A stretch of DNA of 64,000 nt from Stictocephala bisonia. Its lineage: Eukaryota; Arthropoda; Insecta; Hemiptera; Membracidae. The translations under genes were made by a program, and so were the position numbers. Every line of letters starts with the position of its first letter. Position 1 is the stretch's first letter. The stretch is from the NCBI GenBank assembly GCA_035578905.1, contig JAQJVL010000002.1:2021229-2085228 (forward strand), written 5' to 3'. This document shows, piece after piece, positions 47,990 to 60,700 of this stretch. The notes beneath the pieces were generated by a model. The model had not been told where the DNA came from. It saw nothing but the letters and a program-made list of their open reading frames with translations, and searched no databases.

Positions 47990-48330
47990 GGACCAAGGGG
48001 AGTGGAGAAGGAAACATAACAGGGAGATTAGAGACCTGTATAACGACGCAGACATTGTGAGTGAGGTCAAAAGTAGAAGACTAAGGTGGGCTGGGCATGT
48101 GTTGAGAAGGAGAGAAGAGTCCCAACTAAAGAAAGTTTGCAAAAATAACCCTGAGGGAAGGCGACCTCGTGGGAGGCCAAAACAAAGATGGTGGGACCAG
48201 GTTAGGCTAGATATACAGCGAGTTGGAGCCATGGAAGAGAATGCAGAGGACAGGTCAATCTGGAGAGGCTTTGTTGGTGCGGCTAAATATCACCTGCGAT
48301 ATAGATGGCCCTGGGAGTAAGAGTAAGGAG
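47990..48330 (+). pseudogene. RTE-like retrotransposon C-terminal fragment
   Basis: An open frame of about 110 codons contains SRRLRWAGHVLRRREES, then RRPRGRPKQRWWDQVRLDI, and ends RWPWE and a stop. This RLRWxGHVxR...RGRPxxRWxDxV block is characteristic of the C-terminal end of many insect endonuclease-reverse transcriptase elements. A GAGTAAG-type tail (48317-48335) follows directly. The element is 5' truncated; the frame itself is intact, suggesting a fairly recent insertion. Confidence 0.75.
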
Positions 48331-48850
48331 TAAGAAACTGCAATAACTTTTTAATATTCAATCAAATAAAAATAATGCACTCTGAGTGAAGCTTTATTAC
48401 TTGTAAATGTTAAACAATGCCTCTTTAATAATTGTTAAAATAAGAATTTCTTAAACTTTGTGTGCTCCTAGTGGCTAAACGGTTTAGTATACCAAAATAT
48501 TGCCAAGAGTAAAAAAAGCCTTAGAATTACCATTAAAACCTAAATCCGTCATAAAAAATAGGGGTCCCCATAAGAAATTTCAAATGTGACTGCCATATTG
48601 GAAAATGGTGACCAAATTTAAAATTTTGAACTACGTAATTGTAATGAGCATAGTTTGCTGTAAAACTGGTACTTTTTGAGATACCAATTGAGTTGATCAC
48701 CCTATATAGTATATATGTTTTTAAAATCGTGTTTATTTATTACATCTTATTTACATAATATGTAAATTGTATTTATAATATATTTTGTTACATTACAGTA
48801 TTTATAAAAAATAGGCAGTGTTATAAAAATAAGCAATTAACACACAAGAA
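48331..48850. other. Intergenic sequence, nothing recognised
   Basis: AT-rich DNA just downstream of the FANK1-like gene end. Confidence 0.4.
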
Positions 48851-48856
48851 TTTATT
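48851..48856 (-). terminator. Polyadenylation signal of the FANK1-like gene
   Basis: AATAAA on the minus strand (TTTATT on plus), about 50 bases after the inferred stop codon at 48905. Confidence 0.55.
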
Positions 48857-48904
48857 CATTTAATATTTGCTGTCATGGTACACTATGAGAGAATTTCTAG
48901 TACC

Positions 48905-49003
48905 TTAAGAAGCAGTAGAAATGGGGCGAGCTGGTGTAGATCTTCCATCAGGTTTAACATTGTTTCCCAAATGGAAGTGTGTTTGGAGGAGTGATTCTAT
49001 TTC
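48905..49003 (-). CDS. FANK1: FANK1-like last exon
   Basis: The acceptor GTTATGTCCAG precedes the exon on the minus strand. It is read in phase from the preceding exon (ending QGDI) and encodes EIESLLQTHFHLGNNVKPDG, then RSTPARPISTAS and TAA. The first residues complete the last ankyrin helix (GDIEIESLL). It is too short to appear as an independent open frame and rests on phase, splice site and helix fit. Confidence 0.7.
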   Translation of the reverse strand, partial: EIESLLQTHFHLGNNVKPDGRSTPARPISTAS

Positions 49004-51719
49004 CTGGACATAACACCATCATTATTGCTTAGTTTTGATTTTAATATGTAATAGAATTTTTCAATTTCATTTAAACTAAACTATTACGTAGCAAATTATT
49101 TGAAATTTTCAACTTTTCTCAAAATTTTCGACTTTTTCGAAATTTTTTACTTTTACGAAATTTTAGACTTTTCACTGACAAACACACACACCACCCACCT
49201 ACACGCCACACGCAAGAACGCACACACACACATGCACTGTACGTGCATGGGTGGGTGGATGGGTAATTTTTTTTTCAATAAGGAGAGGCCAATCCTCCTT
49301 TTAACCTTACTCTGCCCATTCTTCATAGACTGTTGATCTGTGCGAAGAACTTATTCAGACAGAGTAAGGGGGTAAACCAGTACAGTAAAAGGTGAACATA
49401 AATAATAACATTACAAACAAATAATTTGTACATGTTAATAGTTGTTTATCTGTGCTTTGCAACAGGACAAACATTAAAAAGTAATGTTTTGATTTCATTA
49501 AATGTTAAATTCCATTAAGTATGATGAACAGTTTTCATTTTATTTGTTTTGATTTAAAAACTAGAGATTAATTAGATGAATAAAAACAACTGTTATATTA
49601 CCCCATACTTTAAGGCCCAGTGGGGTGAAGCCCTACTGTCACATGCAAATAAAAATCTTAAACCTTTCCCTGGAAAATAATACATGATACATGGAAAAAT
49701 ACATGATCATCACATAAATGCTATAGTAAAGCGTTAGTGACAAACAGATAACATTCATTTCTATAATTTCATTTTTATTTATCAGAACATCAGATATGGG
49801 TGAAAATGAATTCCAAGTGAAAGTGATGAGAGCAGTATTTGTTACTATTAGGCCTATTGTCAACTAGAAAGGGACTACATACTATATTCTGAACAATGTA
49901 GTATAAATAGACCCCTGAGAAACTTGTGAACCTTGGCTAACACTCAACGTGGACACCTGGTATCTTTGAGCAGATGCTGTATCAACAAGGTCTATTTGTT
50001 ATGAGGCTGAGAATGGAGCCTATTGCTTACAATATTTACAACACTTGGCTCCCAAGTGGCCAGGGTTAAAGCATTACCATTCATTACCAGCTAGCGATCT
50101 GTTGTATGGCTACAGATGGACCATCCTCCAATGATCTGTCTTCAAGTGTTTACTTTTGTCTTATATAATTAAACCAAAACATTTATTCTAACTTGATCTT
50201 TTCCTTAAACCAACTTGGAAAGATTTTATAATGGAAGCCAGGGTTATTGCACTTCTTTCTTTCTATTAGTTGTCACCAATTTAAAAATATTGGAGAATAT
50301 AAATAATGTGAAAGAGTGTGTATGAATAATATAGTATTTGTTACTAAGGTCAACAGATTCTTAGAAAAGGTCATTAATTAATAGCCCAGAAGCCAGAGCA
50401 ACTAAGAGAGCTCATCGTGGAATGTGAACTACAAAGGGTTGGTTTTATTTACAGCTAATTGACAAGCCAGATTATTGATTCTCTCCCCTGCACACTGGCT
50501 ACCCCCAGCATGTACAACTTCCCTCTAGTGGTGTCTAAATCGATGGCAACTGTTGAGTGATCCTCCGTAATACAAAATAATTAGCTGAGTTATAACACTA
50601 CTACAGGTTTAAATGTGTTGTAAGTTGTACACATTCGAAAACGAGTAAAAGAGAGAACATATGATGGATATGTGACCTTAGAATTGATTTTATTTTCTGG
50701 ACATGTCTTAATTATTGCTTGGATCAGATTTAGAAAATACTTAACTTAGTATATTATTCACTGTGTTAACTAAACAAAAAGAACATACGAATAAATTAAA
50801 TTTGGTTTAGTTTAATTAACTCCGCCTCAACTTTACTAAATACTTATGGAAACTAAACATAAGCTTTAAACAATTGGAGGGTTTAAAACCCTTGTGCAAA
50901 ATAAATCTATTATGGACTTACTATATCTCCTTGAGCAGCTGCTATGCTCACGAGTTGCTGTGGATCCTCCTCCAAGGCTCCTGCATCAAGCAACATCCGT
51001 GTCACCACTAGCCGGTGAGTGAGAACTGCCAGTAACAGACCACTTTGGCCATGACCGTCACGTCGTAGCACATCTACTCCTGCATTGATGAGCACACCCA
51101 GGACAGACGCCTCACTTCCTAGCACCACTGTAACATCCATAATATTCTCGTACAAATATATTGGCTCAATGATACAAGCTATTTACCTAGGCAAAAGTAA
51201 GAGGAGGGAAAAGAAATTTATTTAATAAGGAAAAGAAATGTTTTTTTCAATTTTTAAAATGATTGAAAGTACAGTTATATTTTACACTATTATTTCAGAA
51301 TATTATGGAAGCTTAAGTTCAACTCAACTTAAAACATAAGTGGCCTGCTTTCACTAGACTTGCCAATAAAAAATTAAACACCTGTTTTGGCAATGTTAGA
51401 TCGAAAAACAATGAGCTTTTTTCTACATACACCAATGGTAACATAGTACTTAAAACGCTGTCGAAGGACAATATTCCAAACCCCTTTGATAAACTTAAAT
51501 GAAATTTAGATAGATCTCTATGTTTAACAAGTTAACTTCAGAAAACAGCAGCTAAAGTGCAATCTACAAACAACATCGAGCAGCAATTCTTTGGACAATC
51601 TGAAAGAGCCAACACACAAGTCCAGCATGCCATAGCTATGTCCCTGGTTACCTTCACAGCAGATTATTGTGCTCTGAATAAGTAACATGTATTATATGTA
51701 AATTACAAATTGTCATGAG

Positions 51720-51754
<35 letters not shown>

Positions 51755-54700
51755 TGAAATGAAAAATGGCTTTATTGGAGGCGAAGTTAGGACTATAGAG
51801 TCCTCTCTACCACTTAACCTCAGATAAATAATACAACTTCAAATAGATAACATAAAATCATATTAAACTCTACGTAATGCAATATAAGACAATTTTATAT
51901 AAAAATAAACAAAAATTAAAAGATTAACTAATCTAATAAAGCTAATCAATACAAAAGAAATTGGCACTAACTATTCAAATTTAACAGTAAATTCAAAAGA
52001 AAGAAAGAAAAAACCGCTTTAAAGACACTCACCCATTCATACCTTACTCACACCCCACATAGCCCCCGCAAACCACCAGCCCACCGCCACTACAGATCCC
52101 GCATCAAATGACCTTTAACTTCCACCCCGTAACGAGGGTAACCTTCGATTATTTTGATGCTGTCAGGGAGCGCATTCCATAGGCGACAAGCTGTTACAGT
52201 GAAAGATTTGTTATATAAAGTAGTACGATGTACAGGGACTGATAATATTGATGCCCCCTGACGAGTATTTCTAGAACTTATTTCGTTCATGAACCTGAAA
52301 CGCTCGGACAAGTAACTGGGATTTTTTGTTTTTAAAATCTTGTGAATCAGTAATAGTAAATGATACTCACGAAGCTGTTTAAGCTTCAGAATAGACAGTT
52401 CATTGAAGAATGGCGTAACGTGATCATAACACCGTAGATTGAAAATAAATTTTATACAATAGTTCTGCGCACGTTGAAGTTTGTCCGAGAGCTTAACAGT
52501 CATGTCACTAGTTACGATGTCACAGTAAGTAAAATGAGGCAAAACAAGTGGCTTGACCAGCATCACTTTAACGTTAAATGGAAGAAAAGATGCATAGCGT
52601 TTCAAGCAGTGAATGCCAGCAAACACTCGATTGCACGTAGTCATAATCTGATCAGTCCAATTCAAAGTCCTACCCATGACAAGACCAAGATTCTTTACTT
52701 TGTCACAATAATCTAAAGTAGAGTTATTTAGTTGAAGCTTAGGAAATGTGTCAATATTAACTTTAGAAATTAGTCTTGGGTGTCCAATGACAATTGCTTG
52801 TGTCTTTTGTTCATTAAGCTTCAATCCATGTTTCACGGCCCAAGAAGAAAGTGAATCGATGTCACTGTTTGTTTTAGAAACAGCTCTTGCCATCTCAGTA
52901 ATAGAGAAGTGTTGATAGATTTGCAAGTCATCTGCATAAAAGTGGTAGGAGGAATATCTTATGTGATCTGTAATATCATTTATATAAAGAATAAACAGTA
53001 GTGGACCCAACACTGAACCCTGAGGAACTCCTCTAGAAACATGTCTCCATTCAGACATACCATCATCAGTTTTTACACACTGCCTACGGCCAGATAGATA
53101 GGACTCGACCCAGCCAACACTACCATCAGTTAGACCATATTTTTTTAATTTTATTGTAAGAAGAGAGTGATAAACACAATCGAAAGCTTTTGAAGAGTCA
53201 AAAAGTGTTAACAATGTAAGCTCTCCATTGTCCATAGCTGCACGGATATCTTCTGTAATTTTAAGAAGAGCTGTTGTAGTACTATGAAATTTACGGAAAC
53301 CAGATTGAAATTTAGATATTAAATTAAATTCCTCAATATAATATGAGAGTTGCGTATGGACAATTCTTTCAAGACATTTGGAAAGAGCAGGGAGAATTCT
53401 AATGGGTCTCAGATCAGATGGTGATACAGGATTCGCAACTTTTTGAAGGGGACAAACTATAGCTGATTTCCATGCAGTTGGGAAGATGCCGGTCATTAAG
53501 GAAGTATTGAAAATAGCAGTGATTATTGGAATTGTAACGGGTAAAGTTATCTTTAAAAATTTAATAGGAAGACTATCTGCCCCAACTGCATTACTTGATG
53601 TTCGCATTATAGCCTTCAGAACTCTGTTTATAGTGCTCAGGCACTGTTTTAAATGAAAATCGAATTTCAGGTATAACAATGGGAGAATTCAGAAGCTCAA
53701 TAGAGTAGTTTTTGGCACCAGAAACATCCACAGGAATATTTACAAAAAAGTTATTAATAAGTATTGAGATCGATATTGATATGTTCAGGTATATTGGGTT
53801 TTCCAATTCCCAGCTCCTTAATTTTGGACCATGTAAACTTCGTAGACTTAGAGTTATTAAGTGAATTGTAATAGTACCTAATCTTAGAATTGCGTATTTG
53901 TTGTTGAACTTGATTTCTAAGTTTTTTATAGACTGACCAGTCTTCCTGTGATTTAGTTAGACGTGCCTTACGAAATGACGAGTCACGTTGCTTCTGCATT
54001 GTTCGAATACTTTCATTGATCCAGGGAGCAGGTCTTTTGGTTAAGCGTTTAGTGATAAGAGGAGCGTGATGATCCAGAAGGCCAATAAGTAGGAAATTAA
54101 ACTGCTGAACCATAGCGTCTACATCTGATAGTAGAAGGATATCTTGCCAGGGCAATGACAAAGCATCATATAAAACTGAATTACAGTTGAGTGTTTTATA
54201 ATTTCTGTATGTAATAAAATTAGAGAGAGAGAGAGAGAGGAAACAGCAAATAACTAGCACTGAGTATTGGCAGCCGCTCTAAGCTTGTTTCGTCTGCTAC
54301 AGGAAGTCTGTCCCTATCTCTTTTCACTTCTTATAGATGTGTATTCATTGTATGTAGTCAATTAGGTACAATTATAGTGAACTGGTGATTTCATTCCTTA
54401 TCCCAACACTATCTCTTATTAAGTGGTTTAAACCAGCTGTGTATTGAATGCTACTTATATAGTTATTACAAATGGGTGCACTAAAGTAAATCAAATAGAT
54501 TTATTATTATTTGTTGTGACTGATTGTATTATTTAAACCTATGTAAAATCTAGTTTCCTTCTAGACCTTTAACCCCAAATCTTCACGTTCAGGAATGATC
54601 AAGCCTTTTTAGAAGTAAGTAGTGTGTTGGTAATCAAACCTCGTATGTGGAGGGCACATGGGTGGGGTATAAAGCCTTTTCTATAGAATGTGGATGTGTG

Positions 54701-57700
54701 AGTAATAACGTGTGTGCATGAGTTAACAACACGTGTACTAAACACATTAAGTGTCATCTATTGTGCACTGGAGAGAGGTCATGCAGATGTAAGTGGGTAT
54801 TTTACCACCCCTGAGTAGCGGTGTCCAGCCACAGCTGTCTGCAATGTCAAGGTTGGCACCACTGGCCACAGCCAGTTCCACCATGGCTATCTGAGAGGTA
54901 TCTACAGCATAGTGGACAGCTGTGCATCCAACCCTACATATTTTTTAAACTATTATAACCTTTCGGTAACAATATTTCTACTCTGTTTCTAAATTATAAT
55001 CTTAAAACATTTTCAACTAAATAGTCGAGGTAAGGTAGAAAAATAATAATTAATGTTTGCTGTTACTTCATTAATTATACTTGAAAAAAATAATCAGACA
55101 ATTAAATTGAGCAAAAATAATGTTTTTTAAAATCAAGAATTTAATCTTCAATACAAGGCTTAAACACCCACTTCCATTTGCACACATGACAGTAAAATCC
55201 TTAGAGGTTTATTTGCATAAATATACTTCCCTGGGTGTTTAATTTTAATGGTTAAATGGACCAAATTAAGATGTTTCATACTGAATTTTGTTTTTAAGAT
55301 TTAATAATAATTTTTGTGAAGGCGAACTGCTAATCTGGTCAAGCCATCTTTGTTGAATACACAAAGTTAGTTTGAAGACGGCTTGTAAAAGATAGAGAGA
55401 ATTCCCCAGTCTCAACGACCGATCATATTTCAAGTTGGAGTGAACTTTTCCCAGTATAGGTCACTGGGATTTGAAGGAGTAATTTAAGAATAAGGGATAT
55501 TTTGTTAGCAAAAATCTCTTAAAAATTGTATGTGATGCACCTTCTAACTCATATTGAAGATTACTACTTAGGACATAAAAATTCCAAACTGTGATAGTTT
55601 AGTTTGATAAAGGTGAGGGAGAGCTCTAAAGCCTCCCCCCCCCTCATTTGCACATAAACTCATGTGGAAACCATGACAAACCTCAACTGGGTTATAGTGT
55701 ATTTCGAGTCATCTTGACCCTATGTTGGTAGAAACTATGGTTCTCAAACACCTGTAAGATTGCACTGCCCCGTGTAAAAAACGAACAGGCAAAAAGCAGT
55801 ATACACTTAAAAGCATGGACTCTCCAGTTCGAAGCCTTAACCACTAAGTCAGAAAAAATGAAGATTGATATGAATTCTTTAATGAAATACTTAGGTAAAC
55901 AAATTATTAATTGATCAAGTTACCAACTAACTTGACATGGTGCCAAAACACAAACATAGTAAAATAGCAAAGTCGTCAGAAATCATCGATAGAAGATGTT
56001 CAACCAAGAAAATAACTGATAAAAGACATAAAGGCAGGAAACAACAGCGCACCGACTCTAAACCAGCACAATCTCTTGATTACAATCAACGATGATATGA
56101 AAATTAGTAAGTAAACAGGACTGTTGACTTAAGCAGTTCAAGTTGAGTGTTGTAATGACTCATTTATATTCTAAATGTGGTAGGAAACAACTTACAACAT
56201 CTAGGCACCTACCATAGTGGAAGAGTGAGTGAATATTTATGACTGTTTTTAACTATCTGATTTAAATAATTAACTTATGATAGTCTAATATCAATTTTTG
56301 AATAAACCAAAATAATGCGTGGATGATTTCCCTTCAATTATCTGAAGTAATCATAGAGGGAACCTTTTCATGAGTATCACAAAAGTAATATTACAGGCCA
56401 ATAAATGTTTAAAACAGGACAATTTTATTTATGATTCAATTGTCTGTGGAATAAACAACATTGAAGTTCATTGTAAACTCTTTAATGATGTAGAAGTGAT
56501 GCTGGAGAAAACTATTATACCTGTAGTTTTGAAGATAACAAAACCTATGTTTGTTGTTTGCCTTACAATTTTTTTTAGTACAAAAAAATAAAATGTTTTT
56601 ATTTCCAATTTGATACACAAAAATATATAAATATAATACATATAAGAAAATAAATAAAACTGTTATAAAGAAATATTATGCTAGGAAATAAGCCTACATG
56701 GGCATTAAAGCCTGTGCGTAGGCTCAGTTGTGCATCAGTCATAAATAATTAACAAAAAAAAGTTAAAAAGTATTAAACCATTTTTGAAGAAACTTGCTAG
56801 TAATTATTTTAATAAATTGAAAAAATCAATTATACTAACTAGTAATGGAAAAAAACTTTCAAATTCAAAAAATAAATAATAAAAACCATGAGTTTGACAC
56901 GTCAGACAATCAAGGAGAAAAAAGCTTAACATTATTTTAATACATATGGCTTGAACTTAGTTGTGATGTAATTGAGGTGACTGAATAAGATTATCAGTGC
57001 AGCCGCAACAAAACAACAAATGAACCTGGAATGTAGGCAGTTCTGTACAAAGTAATCAGTATTGTCCAAAGGTCAGGTCTGCCGATAATCAACAGAGATA
57101 AGATGTTCTGCCTCTTCAATGCTTAACTTAATAAGCCATTCTCTAACTTTTTTCTTTAAAATTGACAATGAAGGAGTATCTTTAAATTTAAAATCTTCAT
57201 GATAATTGCTAATATTTCTGTAAAAGATATTTGACATATAGTAAGGATTAGTGGTTGAAGTGCAATCTCAACTGTAAGGAACTAACACCAATCCGCTGAG
57301 CATATCTTCTGTTATAAGAATGGGAAATATCAGAAAATAAATTATTAAAATTTAAAAATATGTATGTTATAAGAGTTTTAATGAAGAGGTTACGGATTGT
57401 TAAAACTTAAATTTCTTGAAAGAGTGCCTCACTAGGAAAGCGAGACTTTTTGTTAAATGCTATTTTTAAAATTCTCTTTTGAGCTATAAATAGTGGTTGG
57501 AGCACAGAACAACTCACACCTCCCCAAGCAATAATACCGAAGTAAAGAAGTGACTATATATAACTCTAATAGGCCATTTTGATTTCAGACTTGTCTAAGA
57601 TCTCACTAATCTGTTTAAAAGCAAAGAAGTATTTACGGATTTTCTTTATTAGAAATTCAACATGCTGAGACCAACTCAACTGAGCATGAAATATTATGCC

Positions 57701-60700
57701 TAAGTATTTATAAAGTTCTTATATACACCTCTAACCCATATATTTAAGACTTCATAATAGTTTTTACACAATCCATTGTACCATTGTGATATCTGAATAT
57801 TTTATTTGAGAAAGGAGGTGCTTTAAAAGAATATAAAATTATTAGTTAATATTCTTTGCTATAATTGGTCGGTAGCGTAGTTGGTTCAATCCCAGCTTCA
57901 TGTGCTAAAGGTTGTCAGTTCGATCCCAATCAGAGTCAATACATTTTGAGAAGGATCAGCTGATAACCACCGGCTGTTCATTTGTCATTGGGCTATTAAT
58001 TAATGACATTTTCTAAGGAATAGTCGGCCTTAGTTTGTAACAATGACTACATTCACTCGTCTACACTCATCACACTCAATCGAAATCCATATTCACCCAT
58101 ATCTTGACGATCGGCGTCTTATGAATAAATAAAAAAAAAAAAAAAATAAAAATAAAATTTGCTGATGTAACCAAGAAGTATTTCTCAACATTGTTCTAAT
58201 TTCAATGGACTTCACACCACATGCAAGATGTTGATAGGTATGAAGGTATATTGCCAACAAGCTACATCATGTTTGGAGTGATAGTGTATTGTGGCCATTC
58301 CATGACAAGATGTCCCTACTCATAATTTAGTTTCTTTATATCAATATGCCTCCAGGCATCAAAAGCGACAACACATTTTCTAAGTGATAGCATGGTAAGT
58401 ATTACCCATCAAGGTGTGGCTAAGGAAATTTTAGCGACATTTTGATTATTTTACAATATGATATTAAAACGTTCAGTGCGGATGACCCGCCCGCGGGCCA
58501 TGGTGCCACTTAATTATATAGAGTGGTATAGAGGAGCAATGTATAAAGTTTCATATTTTTATACTTGAGCTCCTGGGGAAAGTACATAGTATTAGACAGC
58601 TGCAGTCAACGTGTTAAAACATTTATAAGCAGCATTGACAGACCTGTCCTGAGTGTTCCAACTGGCTCCTCTCTCCAGCAGCAGTGATGCCACCTCCACT
58701 TGTCCGTGGGCTGCAGCCTCCATCAGTGCTGTTCTCCCAGTAAACCTATTACCAATTTACCTTGTTTTGAACTCATATAAAAGTTATCATGATTCATTAA
58801 AATCCCAGTGATCAAACCTTCATATAATCTGAAATTTTTACTTTCTCCCATATGCATAAGCATAAGGAAAGTATTGCGATCGTCCAAAAAAATTTATTTA
58901 CAAGTCTGTCTAAAAATCCATTTTAGGGTCCCAAAAAAGTGGTTTTTTTCAAAAAAAGTTGCTGTCTGTCCGTATGTGTGTCTCCCTCTGTATGTATTTG
59001 CATTTCGCTGGAGACCAAATGGATGGATCAATTTTTATGAAATTTAGTATGTAAGTGTATTTAGCCAATATATTCAGATCGTTTTTACATTTTTTTGTAA
59101 TTGTAGTTTTCTTTTTTATTTCTATGAGCAAAAAACAAACGAAAATGGAATTCTCTTAAAAACAGTTGTAACGATTTTGTTTAAATTTTCAGGAAAGATA
59201 TGAATTGCAATTTAAAATATTTGAGTAAAAACCGCATGACTTCAACTGACTAGTTTTTAAGTTATAAAATTTGTGTATAGGCAAAATCATTTTAAAATGA
59301 AATTTTTTCAAGCTTTATTATAACAATTTTGATTACATTTTCAGTAAAGAAGCAAATTACAACTAAAAATATTTAACTTACCACCCCACTAAGTTGTGGG
59401 TGAAGGCCGAAGGCTGGAAGCCACAATTCAAGTTGTTGACGGTTATTTACATAAAATCTGGCTATGTGATTAATTGAACAGCTGTTTTTGAAAATTAATT
59501 TTTCCCATACTTTTAGTTTAAATAAAATAAGTGTTTCGTTTGCACATTCCTTAGAAATATAATTAATTGAACATCTGTTTTTATTTAGGTGTGATTTTAC
59601 ATCCTTACATTTTCATTTTTCAAACAATCTGATATAACCATGGGAAAGGGAGAAAGTTTGTGCCAGTTACCTGGTACTATTTATTAAATTTTAATATGCA
59701 ATCAGTTACATGATCAGTGGATCAAACTACAAATGTGTCTATTTAATGAAGTAAATCAAGGCTCTTAGATAAGTTCAATCAAGACTCAGTACTACATAGT
59801 CAATGTTAAACAGACTATAGTATAAGGAGCAAATTAATTTTGTGTTTGGCTTTTACCAGGCAAGTAATGAAATTTAATAGCACCAAGGACAATACATCTG
59901 TAAGTTGGATTCTTACAACACTTCGATGAATAAAATACATTTTTCAAAAGGATGTTGCATTATTCTTTGATCAAATTTGGTACATTAACATTATGCTATT
60001 TGCTAAAAACACAAACTTACCTTGCAGGAAGGTCATTGGTAGCACCAGCATTCAGGAGAAGGGCTGTAATCTGGGGATTTGAGGAAGTAGTTATGGTGGG
60101 TTTCCCCAACTGGGTGTAGCTGTCCAGTGCATAAGGCCTGTCCATCACAGGCATTGTAATTTTCAAAGATGGGATACAATTTTCTACGTATGTTTTAGAC
60201 TAGAGAAGGAGGTTAGTGTTCATAGAAACATTGGATATGATAAAAATGCTAACTACGAGGCGTGTTTTTAAAGTTAGTAACGTTTTGGAATCCTGCCGCT
60301 GTAGCGCTGCGGTCGGCGTTCAGCGCATGTGTGCTGGGTACTACTATCTGTTGGCAAGCCACGGTCGCCGTTATGGATCCATTCGACCGTATTTAAGGTC
60401 ACTTTTGACGGTTTAAAACTCATCTCCCGATTAAAAATGCCGCCAACTGTAAAGTACATGTTATGATAAGTTTTCGTAACGCTACAGGCATGGAAGCAGC
60501 TGATATTCATCGAGAGATCTGTGAAGTTTATTGAGAAAACAGAATGAGTGGTGGGATTGTTTGAAAATGGACGAGAGCTTTTAAGGTTGCCATACAAATG
60601 TGCATGATGAGGAACGAAGTGGGAAACCTTCACTCATTACTGATGCCCTGGTGCAAAATGTTCATGAAAAAAGTCGGAGAAAACAGACAATTTACAACTG

